From Actinomadura cremea (GTDB lineage: Bacteria > Actinomycetota > Actinomycetes > Streptosporangiales > Streptosporangiaceae): a stretch of DNA of 64,000 nucleotides. Positions 33,814-41,078 of the stretch are shown piece after piece. The stretch covers positions 992,001 through 1,056,000 of the forward strand of contig NZ_BMRF01000001.1 in NCBI RefSeq assembly GCF_014648495.1, written 5' to 3'. How positions within the stretch are numbered: the first letter of the stretch is position 1; each line of letters begins with the position of its first letter. The notes beneath the pieces are model-generated. The model was not told the origin of the DNA. It worked only from the letters and a program-made list of their open reading frames with translations, and did not search any database. The position numbers and the translations under genes are program-made.

Positions 33814-34060
33814 CGCGGCGGCTCGCCGCCCGACCCGCGCGGCCGTCCGCCCGCGGCCGGTCCGCGAGGCGGGCGCCGGTCGTGCCGGTGGCACCGGTCA
33901 CCAGGACGCTCATCGCGCGGCGCCGCGCATCGAGGCGGGCGGTTCGGCGGGTTCCAGTAGTTGCGATAGCGGACGAACCGTCCATCCTCGACGTGGAGCG
34001 CCTACCGTTCGACGAGATCCGCGGGCGGGCCGGCGGTGTACGTCGAGCGGACGCTCCCGG
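33814..34060 (-). pseudogene. Remnants of a SnoaL-like gene followed by an NmrA-like gene
   Basis: On the minus strand the first piece reads LHVEDGRFVRYRNYWNPPNR, the end of a SnoaL/NTF2-fold protein, preceded by an in-frame stop. Sixteen bases of junction later comes MSVLVTGATGTTGARLADR, the start of an NmrA-type NAD(P)-binding protein, which loses its reading after about 35 residues. The SnoaL-NmrA order is a common intact pair, so both have been cut down here by deletion. Not expected to make product. Confidence 0.6.
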
Positions 34061-34100
34061 CGTGGGGGGGCCAACGGCCGGGACGCCCTCGACCGCCTGC

Positions 34101-34469
34101 TTAGGCGGACGGGCGGAGGCGGGCGCCGAGCGCGTCCAGGTCCGGGACGAACCAGATGTGCCCGCCCGAGTTCGACTCGGCGACGAGGGCCCGCAGCGCC
34201 GGGCTCGCCTCGACGTGCCGGGAGATGTCGCCGACGACGGCCAGCCGGATCCGGTAGTTGACGAACTTCTGCATGATGTCGCCCGCGAAGCGGGTGCCGA
34301 GGGCGAAGAACCGCTCGTCCAGGCGGCGCGCGGGCACGGCGACCACCTCGGCGCCGAGGAACGCGGCGCCGATCAGGTCGAGCGCGTCCTGCTCGGTGGC
34401 GATCGCCGGGCCGTCCGGGTCGCACACCAGGACCGGCGTTCCGGCCAGTTCCACCATCTCGTCAGCCAT
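34101..34469 (-). CDS. DUF4180 protein
   Basis: 122 residues. Characteristic blocks are ATEQDALDLIGAAFLGAEVV, RLDERFFALGTRFAGDIMQK and FVNYRIRLAVVGDISRHVEA, ending HIWFVPDLDALGARL. The fold is thought to resemble STAS-like or SpoIIAA-like domains; biochemical role unknown. Its start overlaps the end of the upstream HTH gene by 8 bp, so the two form an operon under the dyad in front of the HTH gene. Confidence 0.88.
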   Translation of the reverse strand: MADEMVELAGTPVLVCDPDGPAIATEQDALDLIGAAFLGAEVVAVPARRLDERFFALGTRFAGDIMQKFVNYRIRLAVVGDISRHVEASPALRALVAESNSGGHIWFVPDLDALGARLRPSA

Positions 34470-34917
34470 CGTGAGCCTCCGGTTCCCCCAGGTCGTTGCC
34501 GCCTTCGAGCACGGCGTCGAGCAGGTGCAGCACGGCCGCGGTCGCCGCGGCGCCGCCGAGGACGACGATCTTCAACCGGCGCCGCTCCGCGTTGTGCATC
34601 GTCTGGATCCGCAGCCGGTGCGCCGGGTCGCCGCCGGTGTTCACCCCGGCGAGGACGAGCGTGCTCAGCCGGTCGGCCGCGGCCCGGTCGACGCCGTCGA
34701 TCTCGACGATGCTGGACACCTCGGCGGTCGCGCCCGTCCGTCCCGCCGTCGCGGGCGGACGGCCGGTCAGCGCCTCCAGGTCGGCGGGCGCGATCCGGTA
34801 CTGCTTGCCGATCCGCACGGCCGTGAGCCGCCCGTCGCGGATGTAGCCGCGCACCGTCCGCACATGGAGCCCGAGAAGGTCGGCGACCTCCTCTACCGAG
34901 TACATTTTCTCCGTCAT
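34462..34917 (-). CDS. HTH_17 (excisionase-like) DNA-binding protein with membrane-proximal tail
   Basis: 151 residues. Residues 5-55 are a MerR/excisionase-like winged HTH: MYSVEEVADLLGLHVRTVRG, then YIRDGRLTAVRIGKQYRIAP. The middle carries SSIVEIDGVDRAAADRLSTL, and RLKIVVLGGAAATAAVLHLL is a hydrophobic or buried helix. A GTG one codon upstream and an in-frame ATG at 34905 are other possible starts. The perfect dyad over its start region and the overlap with the DUF4180 gene suggest an autoregulated two-gene module. Confidence 0.8.
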   Translation of the reverse strand: MTEKMYSVEEVADLLGLHVRTVRGYIRDGRLTAVRIGKQYRIAPADLEALTGRPPATAGRTGATAEVSSIVEIDGVDRAAADRLSTLVLAGVNTGGDPAHRLRIQTMHNAERRRLKIVVLGGAAATAAVLHLLDAVLEGGNDLGEPEAHDG

Positions 34918-34948
34918 CACTCCCTAAGTTACCCCTTTAGGGAGTGAT
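34916..34948. promoter_or_regulatory. Autoregulatory dyad at the HTH_17 gene start
   Basis: ATCACTCCCTAA (34916-34927) and TTAGGGAGTGAT (34937-34948) are exact 12-bp inverted repeats separated by 9 bp. On the coding strand the proximal arm supplies AGGGAG next to the start codon, so a protein bound here would block ribosome entry on the DNA-proximal leader and the promoter. AT-rich and sharply different from flanking DNA. Confidence 0.75.
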
Positions 34949-34978
34949 ACGTATGTTTACGTCTACCATTCACGGTGA

Positions 34979-34994
34979 TGTTTCACGGGAAACA
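34979..34994. promoter_or_regulatory. parS-like ParB binding site
   Basis: TGTTTCACGGGAAACA matches the parS consensus TGTTTCACGTGAAACA at 15 of 16 positions. Actinomycetes carry about 20 such sites clustered around oriC, many with one mismatch. It lies in an intergenic gap between two minus-strand genes, as many parS sites do. ParB binding here is inferred. Confidence 0.65.
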
Positions 34995-35010
34995 CGACCG
35001 TCCGGACACG

Positions 35011-35058
35011 CCGACGGGCCGCGCACTCCAGGACGTCCTGCAGTGCGCGGCCCGTCGG
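35011..35058 (-). terminator. Terminator after the aspartokinase gene
   Basis: Arms CCGACGGGCCGCGCACT and AGTGCGCGGCCCGTCGG pair perfectly over 17 bp. The 14-nt loop can itself pair through GGACGTCC. An outer CCGTCCGG/CCGGACGG pair extends the structure. Located 36 bp beyond the aspartokinase stop on its coding strand. Confidence 0.8.
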
Positions 35059-35093
35059 GCGACCGGACGGTGCGGCCCGTCAGGCGGCCGTGA

Positions 35094-35615
35094 TCAGCGG
35101 CCGGTGCCGCCGTAGACGACGGCCTCGACCTGCTCGGAGTCGAGGTCGAACGCGTGGTGGGCGGACGCGACGGCGGTGTCGAGGTCGTCCTGCGCGACCA
35201 CCACGGAGATCCGGATCTCCGACGTGGAGATCATCTCGATGTTCACGCCCGCGTCGGCGATGGCGGCGAACAGCTTGGCGGTGACGCCCGGGTGCGAACG
35301 CATGCCCGCGCCGATCAGCGACACCTTGCCGACGCGGTCGTCGTAGCGCAGCGACTCGAAGCCGATGCGCTCCTTGACCTTGTTGAGGGCCGACAGGGCG
35401 GCCTGCCCGTCGGTGGCCGGCAGCGTGAACGAGATGTCGGTGCGCCCGGTCGAGGCGGCCGACACGTTCTGCACGATCATGTCGATGTTGATCTCGGCGT
35501 CGGACAGCACCGTGAAGATCGTGGCGGCCTCACCGACCTTGTCGGGCACCCCGACGACGGTGATCTTGGCCTCGCTCCGGTCGTGCGCGACGCCGGAGAT
35601 GATCGCCTGCTCCAT
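35094..35615 (-). other. Internal start for the aspartokinase beta subunit
   Basis: Residue 252 of aspartokinase is an ATG ([17 protein letters not shown]) preceded by GAAGGACAGGAC, which can act as a ribosome site. In Corynebacterium glutamicum and Bacillus the beta subunit, just the two ACT domains, starts at the equivalent place and joins an alpha2-beta2 enzyme. Translation from here would give 173 residues. The call rests on position and family knowledge. Confidence 0.6.
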
Positions 35616-36368
35616 GTCCTGTCCTTCGATCTCGCTGCTGTCGACGACCCACGTGCCCTCCTTGTGGCTGAACGAGGACCGCACGTGGATCGGGATGTTG
35701 TAGCGGCGCGCGTACTCCACGCAGCGCAGGTGCAGGATCTTCGCACCGCTCGCCGCCATCTCCAGCATCTCCTCGTAGGAGATCTTCGGCACCTTGCGCG
35801 CCGCGGACACGATGCGCGGGTCGGCGGTGAACACGCCGTCGACGTCGGAGTAGATCTCGCAGACGTCGGCGCCGAGGGCCGCCGCCAGCGCCACGGCGGT
35901 GGTGTCGGACCCGCCGCGGCCGAGCGTGGTGATGTCCTTGGTGCCCTGGGAGACACCCTGGAAACCGGCGACGATGCAGATCGAGCCCTCGTCCAGCGCG
36001 GTCCGGATGCGTCCCGGGGTCACATCGATGATCTTGGCTTTCCCGTGGGAGCCGTCCGTGATGACCCCCGCCTGGGAGCCGGTGAACGAGCGGGCCTCGT
36101 GGCCCAGGTTCGCGATGGCCATCGCCAGCAGCGCCATGGAGATGCGCTCTCCGGCGGTGAGCAGCATGTCCAGTTCGCGTGCCGGGGGCAGGGGGCTGAC
36201 CTGTTCGGCCTTGTCGATGAGATCATCCGTCGTGTCACCCATGGCGGAGACGACGACAACGACGTCGTTCCCCGCCTTCTTCGTCGCGACGATGCGCTGG
36301 GCGACCCGCTTGACGCCTTCGGCGTCTGCGACGGAGGAGCCACCGTACTTCTGCACGATAAGAGCCAC
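35094..36368 (-). CDS. lysC: Aspartate kinase, alpha subunit frame
   Basis: 424 residues from a GTG. Catalyses phosphorylation of aspartate, first step to Lys, Met, Thr and diaminopimelate. Kinase motifs are [19 protein letters not shown] and [20 protein letters not shown], with [17 protein letters not shown]. Two ACT domains follow (about residues 265-340 and 345-415; [28 protein letters not shown]) and sense Lys/Thr. Length equals the Corynebacterium LysC alpha subunit. An internal start gives the beta subunit. The usual partner asd is not next to it. Confidence 0.95.
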   Translation of the reverse strand: MALIVQKYGGSSVADAEGVKRVAQRIVATKKAGNDVVVVVSAMGDTTDDLIDKAEQVSPLPPARELDMLLTAGERISMALLAMAIANLGHEARSFTGSQAGVITDGSHGKAKIIDVTPGRIRTALDEGSICIVAGFQGVSQGTKDITTLGRGGSDTTAVALAAALGADVCEIYSDVDGVFTADPRIVSAARKVPKISYEEMLEMAASGAKILHLRCVEYARRYNIPIHVRSSFSHKEGTWVVDSSEIEGQDMEQAIISGVAHDRSEAKITVVGVPDKVGEAATIFTVLSDAEINIDMIVQNVSAASTGRTDISFTLPATDGQAALSALNKVKERIGFESLRYDDRVGKVSLIGAGMRSHPGVTAKLFAAIADAGVNIEMISTSEIRISVVVAQDDLDTAVASAHHAFDLDSEQVEAVVYGGTGR

Positions 36369-36453
36369 GGTTTTGGGCGCTCCTCGGTTCGGGGTCAGGC
36401 GTACCAGCCGTCCAGTCTACCGAGGTCATCCTGATTGACTACGTCGAGGTAGT

Positions 36454-36990
36454 TCAGGGACTAGTCACCCGCTCCGGGTCGAAGTCGTACAACCACCCCG
36501 TGGCGCGCTCGTAGAAGCGGTTGAAGAAGAACGGCATGAAGACGTCGCGGAGGCGGGCCGCGACCGGTCCGGAGGTCTTCGCGTCGCGGTTCGCCGCCGC
36601 CGACTTCGCCAGCTTGGCCGTCCGCTTCTGCCGCAGCAGGTCGAACGCCGCGAGGGCCGCCGCGACGTCCCCGTCCGCCCCGGCCAGCTCGCGGCCGAGG
36701 ACGACCGCGTCCTCCAGCGCCATCGACGCCCCCTGCCCCGCGCCGACCGGGTGCGCCGCGTCGCCGATCAGCACCGTCCGTCCGTCCTGGCGGCGCGCGA
36801 CGGGGGCGAGGACGTGCAGGAGCGTGGCGGAGGTGACCCCGGACGCGTGCCGCAGGACGGTCGTCACCGGTTCGTCGTCGCGGAACATCTCCAGCAGCTC
36901 GCCGGGCCCGACGGCCGCCGGATCGGACGGTGCGCGCGGCGCGGCGACCTGCGCCGACCACCACACGGACCCGTCCGGCCACCGCGTGCC
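36454..36990 (-). pseudogene. C-terminal half of an FAD-dependent monooxygenase
   Basis: Readable from about GTRWPDGSVWWSAQV to the natural end FDPERVTSP. It holds the second FAD motif RTVLIGDAAHPVGAGQGASM, then LEDAVVLGRELAG and a helical end, but the N-terminal FAD-binding Rossmann part (GxGxxG) is missing. The first residues of the open frame are antisense to another broken gene. Family: PHBH-like flavin hydroxylases. Not expected to be functional. Confidence 0.75.
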
Positions 36991-37019
36991 GGACGTCTGG
37001 GGCGACGGCCCCTGCACGC

Positions 37020-37313
37020 CGGTCGGGGACGCGGCGCACACCATGCCGCCCACCCAGGCGCAGGGCGCCGACCCGCGCCCTGGCCGGCCCGGAACCGGCG
37101 GACGTGCCCGCCGCGCTGCGCGGCTACGAGCGCGGCCGGTCCCGCAAGGCCGCCCGCATCGCCCGGCTCGCCGCGACCGAGGCCACCGACGCCCACCCGC
37201 CGGGGCTCACCCGCCTCATTTCCGACCGGCTCGCGGGCCCCGGCTACACCCGCTGGGTCGCCCGCATCAGCGACTACCTCGCCGCCGACGGCGCCGCGTC
37301 CCGCCGACCGTGA
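37020..37313 (+). pseudogene. C-terminal fragment of a second FAD-dependent monooxygenase
   Basis: Plus-strand sequence reads PVGDAAHTMPPTQAQGA, the second FAD motif, then shifts frame and continues ALAGPEPADVPAALRGYERG, KAARIARLAATEATDAHPPG and a natural-looking end ISDYLAADGAASRRP. The segment between (normally NQALEDAWLL) is lost. It faces the minus-strand fragment head to head with both 5' halves deleted, so a single rearrangement may have joined two genes. Confidence 0.65.
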
Positions 37314-37332
37314 GCGGCCTCGGCGGGGCCGC

Positions 37333-37695
37333 TCAGCCCGGCACCTTGTCGAGGAACCCGGTCACCCGCTCGAACCGGCCGTCCGCGCCGAACTCGACGA
37401 CGTCGAACCCGGCCGCGAGCGCCTCCTCGCCCTCGGGGCCGAGTTCCCACGCGAACCGGGCGACGTGGTGGTGGGCGTCCACGTCCCCCGCGAGCCGGAA
37501 CACCAGCCCCGGGAACTGCTCCTGCGCCGCGCCGACGAACGCGTCGAACGCGTCCCGTCCCTCCGCGACCCCGAGCGGGTCGACATAGCGCGCCTTCTCG
37601 GTCCATACCTCGTCGACCGCCGCGCGCCGCGCCGCCGGGTCGGTCTCGTTCCAGATCGCCAGGTACCGCTCGACCCGCTCCCGAACATCGCTCAT
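37333..37695 (-). CDS. SnoaL/NTF2-fold protein
   Basis: 120 residues. A cone-shaped NTF2-like fold is suggested by RVERYLAIWNETDPAARRAA, VWTEKARYVDPLGVAEGRDA and FVGAAQEQFPGLVFRLAGDV. The last strands DVVEFGADGRFERVTGF are typical of SnoaL-like proteins. May be an enzyme or a binding protein; the pocket residues do not tell. ATG with GGCGGGAG upstream. Confidence 0.82.
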   Translation of the reverse strand: MSDVRERVERYLAIWNETDPAARRAAVDEVWTEKARYVDPLGVAEGRDAFDAFVGAAQEQFPGLVFRLAGDVDAHHHVARFAWELGPEGEEALAAGFDVVEFGADGRFERVTGFLDKVPG

Positions 37696-37739
37696 GCCGA
37701 ATCTCCCGCCTTCCGTCCCGGGTCCGTCCCGGGTGCCCC

Positions 37740-38324
37740 TCACACTGCCGCGCCGGTCGCCGAAGATCGATTACCTCGCACGTCATGCGGGCGCTCCGGG
37801 ACGGCGTGGGCGACGACGAGCTTGAGCAGCAGGACGACCGGGAGCCACGCGAGACCGTCCGGAGCCGGGATCGAGGGGGCGAGCATCGCGCCGGTGAGGA
37901 CGGTCAGCAGGGCGATCGGACGGGCGAGGCGGCGCGGCGCGCGGGAGACGAGGACGACTCCGGCGAGGGCCCACGCGTACCAGAGCGGGCCCCACCACCA
38001 GGCGGCGCCGAACAGGAGGCCGGCGACGACGGGCTGGACGTGGACGGCCGCGAACCCGATCTCGTCGTGCAGGAACCGGTTCAGGCGGGTGGGCCGCAGC
38101 GGCAGGGGCCCGTGGTAGAAGCGCTTGGCGGAGTCGAGGCCGTTGGCGACGACGCCGCCCGCGAGGTCGTACGCGATCACCGCGGCGACGAGGAGCCTCC
38201 ACCATGTCCAGTCCGCGTCGAGGCCGAGGGCGAGGGCCGCGGCGACGCCGAACACCCCGGCGAGATGGGCGAGGGCCCGCTCGCCGCGGGTGGGGTCGAC
38301 GCCGAAGAACCAGCTCGGTTTCAC
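37740..38324 (-). CDS. Conserved membrane protein, unknown
   Basis: 194 residues with about five hydrophobic segments. Distinct motifs are YDLAGGVVANGLDSAKRFYH and HDEIGFAAVHVQPVVAGLLF, a pattern I have seen in hypothetical actinobacterial membrane proteins but cannot name. The start GTG overlaps the TetR stop by 4 bp, so it is coupled to and probably controlled by that regulator. Confidence 0.7.
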   Translation of the reverse strand: MKPSWFFGVDPTRGERALAHLAGVFGVAAALALGLDADWTWWRLLVAAVIAYDLAGGVVANGLDSAKRFYHGPLPLRPTRLNRFLHDEIGFAAVHVQPVVAGLLFGAAWWWGPLWYAWALAGVVLVSRAPRRLARPIALLTVLTGAMLAPSIPAPDGLAWLPVVLLLKLVVAHAVPERPHDVRGNRSSATGAAV

Positions 38325-38896
38325 GTGAGGCCCCTCTCGTAGACGGCCGTGGCCTCGGCGGTCCAGCGGGCGAGGCCCTCGCGCGACAGCGGATCGGTAC
38401 CGAGGACGTCGGCGATGCGGTGCCGGAGCAGGACCACCGCGAGGTCGTTGACCAGCAGGAACGCGGCGCGGTCGGCGCTGTCGGTGTGCCGCCGGGCCAC
38501 CTCGAACAGGCGGCGGAACAGGCGTGCGCCCGCCGGATCGTCGCCGGGCAGGATCCGCGCGAGGTAGGCGGGCACGGGAGAACCGGGCGGCAGTCGGCGC
38601 AGCATCGAGTCGGCGAGCGACCCGGCCCCACCGGCCCCACCGGCCGCGTCGGGCGCGACGGGAAGGCCGGCCAGTTCGTCGAGGATCGCTTCCAGGAGGC
38701 CCAGCACGTGCAGGTCGACGGTCTCGCGCAGCACGTCCTTGGAGCCGAAGTGGTGGATGACCAGGGCGGGCGAGACGCCCGCGGCCTCCCCGATCCGGCG
38801 GACGGTGACCCGGTCGGGGCCGTGGAGGGCGAAGAGGCGCAGTGCCTCGTCGCGGATGACGGCCCGGGTGGAACGATCGTCGTCGACTGAACGCAT
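38321..38896 (-). CDS. TetR-family regulator
   Basis: 191 residues. HTH: VIRDEALRLFALHGPDRVTV and EAAGVSPALVIHHFGSKDVL. The ligand domain includes RLPPGSPVPAYLARILPGDD, found in a subgroup of TetR proteins next to small membrane proteins. The downstream membrane gene is coupled. A GTTTAG repeat array sits directly on the start codon, so the gene is probably self-repressed. Confidence 0.9.
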   Translation of the reverse strand: MRSVDDDRSTRAVIRDEALRLFALHGPDRVTVRRIGEAAGVSPALVIHHFGSKDVLRETVDLHVLGLLEAILDELAGLPVAPDAAGGAGGAGSLADSMLRRLPPGSPVPAYLARILPGDDPAGARLFRRLFEVARRHTDSADRAAFLLVNDLAVVLLRHRIADVLGTDPLSREGLARWTAEATAVYERGLT

Positions 38897-38922
38897 GTTT
38901 AGGATGCTAAACAAATGTTTAG
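38897..38922. promoter_or_regulatory. TetR operator at gene start
   Basis: GTTTAG (38897-38902), CTAAAC (38907-38912) and GTTTAG (38917-38922) form overlapping dyads with 4-bp spacers and a 10-bp period, directly before the TetR ATG. Such spacing places half sites on one face of the helix. AT-rich compared with surroundings. Confidence 0.7.
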
Positions 38923-38989
38923 TCGCCGTGCAACGCTGATGTCGTTTTTCCGCTAGTGGACGCGCGTGGCCGTCGAGGAAGCTGGGAGC

Positions 38990-40459
38990 ATGCACGAGGA
39001 CGTGGAGAGGTGCGTACGGGCCGTCCGGTCGAAGGACGCCCGGTTCGACGGGTGGTTCTTCACCGGGGTGGTCACCACGGGGATCTACTGCCGCCCGAGT
39101 TGCCCGGCCGTGCCGCCGAAGGCGGAGAACATGCGGTTCTACCCGAGCGCGGCGGCGGCGCAGCAGGCGGGGTTCCGGGCGTGCAAGCGGTGCCGCCCGG
39201 ACGCGAGCCCGGGGTCGCCCGAGTGGAACCACCGGGCGGACGTCGTGGCCCGCGCGATGCGGCTCATCGCGGACGGCGTGGTCGATCGCGAAGGCGTCCC
39301 CGGGCTGGCGCGAAGACTCGGGTACAGCACGCGGCAGATCGAACGGCAGCTCAACGCCGAACTCGGAGCCGGTCCCCTGGCGCTGGCGCGCGCGCAGCGG
39401 GCGCAGACCGCGCGGCTGCTGATCGAGACGACGCCGCTGCCGATGGGGGACGTCGCGTTCGCCGCGGGGTTCGCGAGCATCCGGGCGTTCAACGACACCG
39501 TCCGCGAGGTGTTCGCCCTCCCGCCCACCGAGCTGCGCGACCGGGTCGCGAAGGGGCGTCCGCCGGCCGGGCCGGGCACCCTGTCGTTCCGGCTGCCGTT
39601 CCGGGCGCCGCTGTGTCCCGACAACCTGTTCGGGCATCTGGCGGCGACCGCGGTGCCCGGGGTCGAGGAGTGGCGCGACGGCGCGTTCCGCCGGGCCCTC
39701 CGGCTGCCGCACGGGCACGGCGTCGCCGCGCTGCGCCCGCACCCCGACTACGTCGCCTGCACGCTCGCCCTCACCGACCCGCGCGACCTCACCATCGCGA
39801 TCAGCCGGTGCCGGTGGCTGCTCGACCTCGACGCCGACCCGGTCGCCGTGGACGACCAGCTCCGCGCCGACCCGGTGCTCGCGCCGCTGGTCGGCAAGGC
39901 GCCGGGACGCCGGGTGCCGCGGGCGGCGGACGGGCCCGAGTTCGCGGTCCGGGCCGTCCTCGGGCAGCAGGTGTCGGTCGCGGCGGCCCGGACGCACGCG
40001 GCCCGGCTCGTGCTCGCGCACGGCGAGCCGATCGACGACCCGGGCGGCCTGACCCACCTGTTCCCGACCCCCGAGGCGCTGGCGGACCTGGACCCGGAGA
40101 CGCTCGCGTTCCCCCGGTCCCGGCGCGTCACCCTGGCGGCCCTCGTGGACGCACTGGCGAAGGACGAGATCGACCTCAGCGTCGGAAGCGACTGGGTGTC
40201 GGCCCGCGCGCGCTTGGCGGCTCTCCCGGGATTCGGGCCCTGGACGATCGAGACGATCGCCATGCGCGCGCTGGGCGACCCCGACGCGTTCATCCCCGGC
40301 GACCTCGGTGTGCGCACGGCGGCCCGCACGCTCGGGCTCCCGCACACCCCGGCCGCCCTCACCCGGCATGCCGAAGCGTGGCGACCGTGGCGCGCCTACG
40401 CCGTCCAGTATCTGTGGGCGACCGGTGACCACGCCATCAACTACCTGCCCGCCTCCTAG
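38990..40459 (+). CDS. alkA: Ada methyltransferase/regulator domain fused to AlkA glycosylase
   Basis: 489 residues with three parts. Residues 1-75: Ada N-terminal zinc domain, with Cys34, Cys38, Cys64 and Cys67 (IYCRPSCPA, FRACKRCRP); one Cys accepts methyl from DNA phosphotriesters. Residues 80-185: AraC-type HTH (PGLARRLGYSTRQIERQL, FAAGFASIRAFND). Residues 195-489: AlkA-type 3-methyladenine glycosylase, with the helix-hairpin-helix LAALPGFGPWTIETIAMRAL and catalytic Asp in FIPGDLGVRTA. It repairs alkylated bases and probably induces its own operon. The ATG behind CTGGGAG was chosen. Ogt follows after 10 bp. Confidence 0.93.
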   Translation: MHEDVERCVRAVRSKDARFDGWFFTGVVTTGIYCRPSCPAVPPKAENMRFYPSAAAAQQAGFRACKRCRPDASPGSPEWNHRADVVARAMRLIADGVVDREGVPGLARRLGYSTRQIERQLNAELGAGPLALARAQRAQTARLLIETTPLPMGDVAFAAGFASIRAFNDTVREVFALPPTELRDRVAKGRPPAGPGTLSFRLPFRAPLCPDNLFGHLAATAVPGVEEWRDGAFRRALRLPHGHGVAALRPHPDYVACTLALTDPRDLTIAISRCRWLLDLDADPVAVDDQLRADPVLAPLVGKAPGRRVPRAADGPEFAVRAVLGQQVSVAAARTHAARLVLAHGEPIDDPGGLTHLFPTPEALADLDPETLAFPRSRRVTLAALVDALAKDEIDLSVGSDWVSARARLAALPGFGPWTIETIAMRALGDPDAFIPGDLGVRTAARTLGLPHTPAALTRHAEAWRPWRAYAVQYLWATGDHAINYLPAS

Positions 40460-40469
40460 AGGAGATGAC

Positions 40470-40988
40470 ATGCAGACAACGCACACCGTCCTGGAAAGCT
40501 CGGTGGGCCCTCTCACGGTGGTCGTCACCGACGGTGCCGTGTCCGGGCTGTACATGGAGGCCCAGCGGCACCGCCCCGCCCAGGAAACGTTCGGATTCCC
40601 CCTGGACGACCCCAGCGAGCGGCCGTTCGCGCAAGTCGAAGAGCAGCTCGCCGCCTACTTCGCGGGGGACCTGACCGAGTTCGACGTGCCGCTCGCCCTG
40701 AACGGGACGCCGTTCCAGAAGCGCGTCTGGGCGGCCCTCCAAGACATCCCCTACGGGGAGACGATCACCTACGGCGAGCTGGCGCGCGAGATCGGGAGCC
40801 CGACCGGTTCCCGCGCCGTCGGCCTCGCCAACGGCAAGAACCCGGTCAGCGTGATCGTCCCGTGCCACCGGGTCGTCGGTTCGAACGGCGATCTCACCGG
40901 GTACGGCGGCGGCATCGAACGCAAGCGCCACCTGCTGGACTTCGAGCGCGGGGTCCGCCACGGGGCCGAGCCGGCGGCGCTCTTCTGA
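40470..40988 (+). CDS. ogt: Methylated-DNA-protein-cysteine methyltransferase
   Basis: 172 residues. The active-site motif is VIVPCHRVVGSNG with acceptor Cys132. Upstream GTPFQKRVWAALQDIPYGET and GSRAVGLANGKNP form the DNA-binding HTH with the arginine finger. Removes methyl groups from O6-methylguanine in a suicidal transfer. GAGGAGATG ribosome site lies across the end of the Ada-AlkA gene, so the two make an adaptive-response operon. Confidence 0.95.
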   Translation: MQTTHTVLESSVGPLTVVVTDGAVSGLYMEAQRHRPAQETFGFPLDDPSERPFAQVEEQLAAYFAGDLTEFDVPLALNGTPFQKRVWAALQDIPYGETITYGELAREIGSPTGSRAVGLANGKNPVSVIVPCHRVVGSNGDLTGYGGGIERKRHLLDFERGVRHGAEPAALF

Positions 40989-41078
40989 AGGACGCGGCCG
41001 AAGATGTCGGTCCCCTCGGATAGCGTGCGGGCGCGGCCGGGCCTCCGGACCGCGCGGTAGTGCGAAAGGGCAGATCAG

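Noticed and set aside
38318-38331. GTTTCACGTGAGGC resembles parS.
   Set aside because: Only 12 of 14 positions match, both mismatches fall in one arm, and it lies at the overlap of two coding regions.
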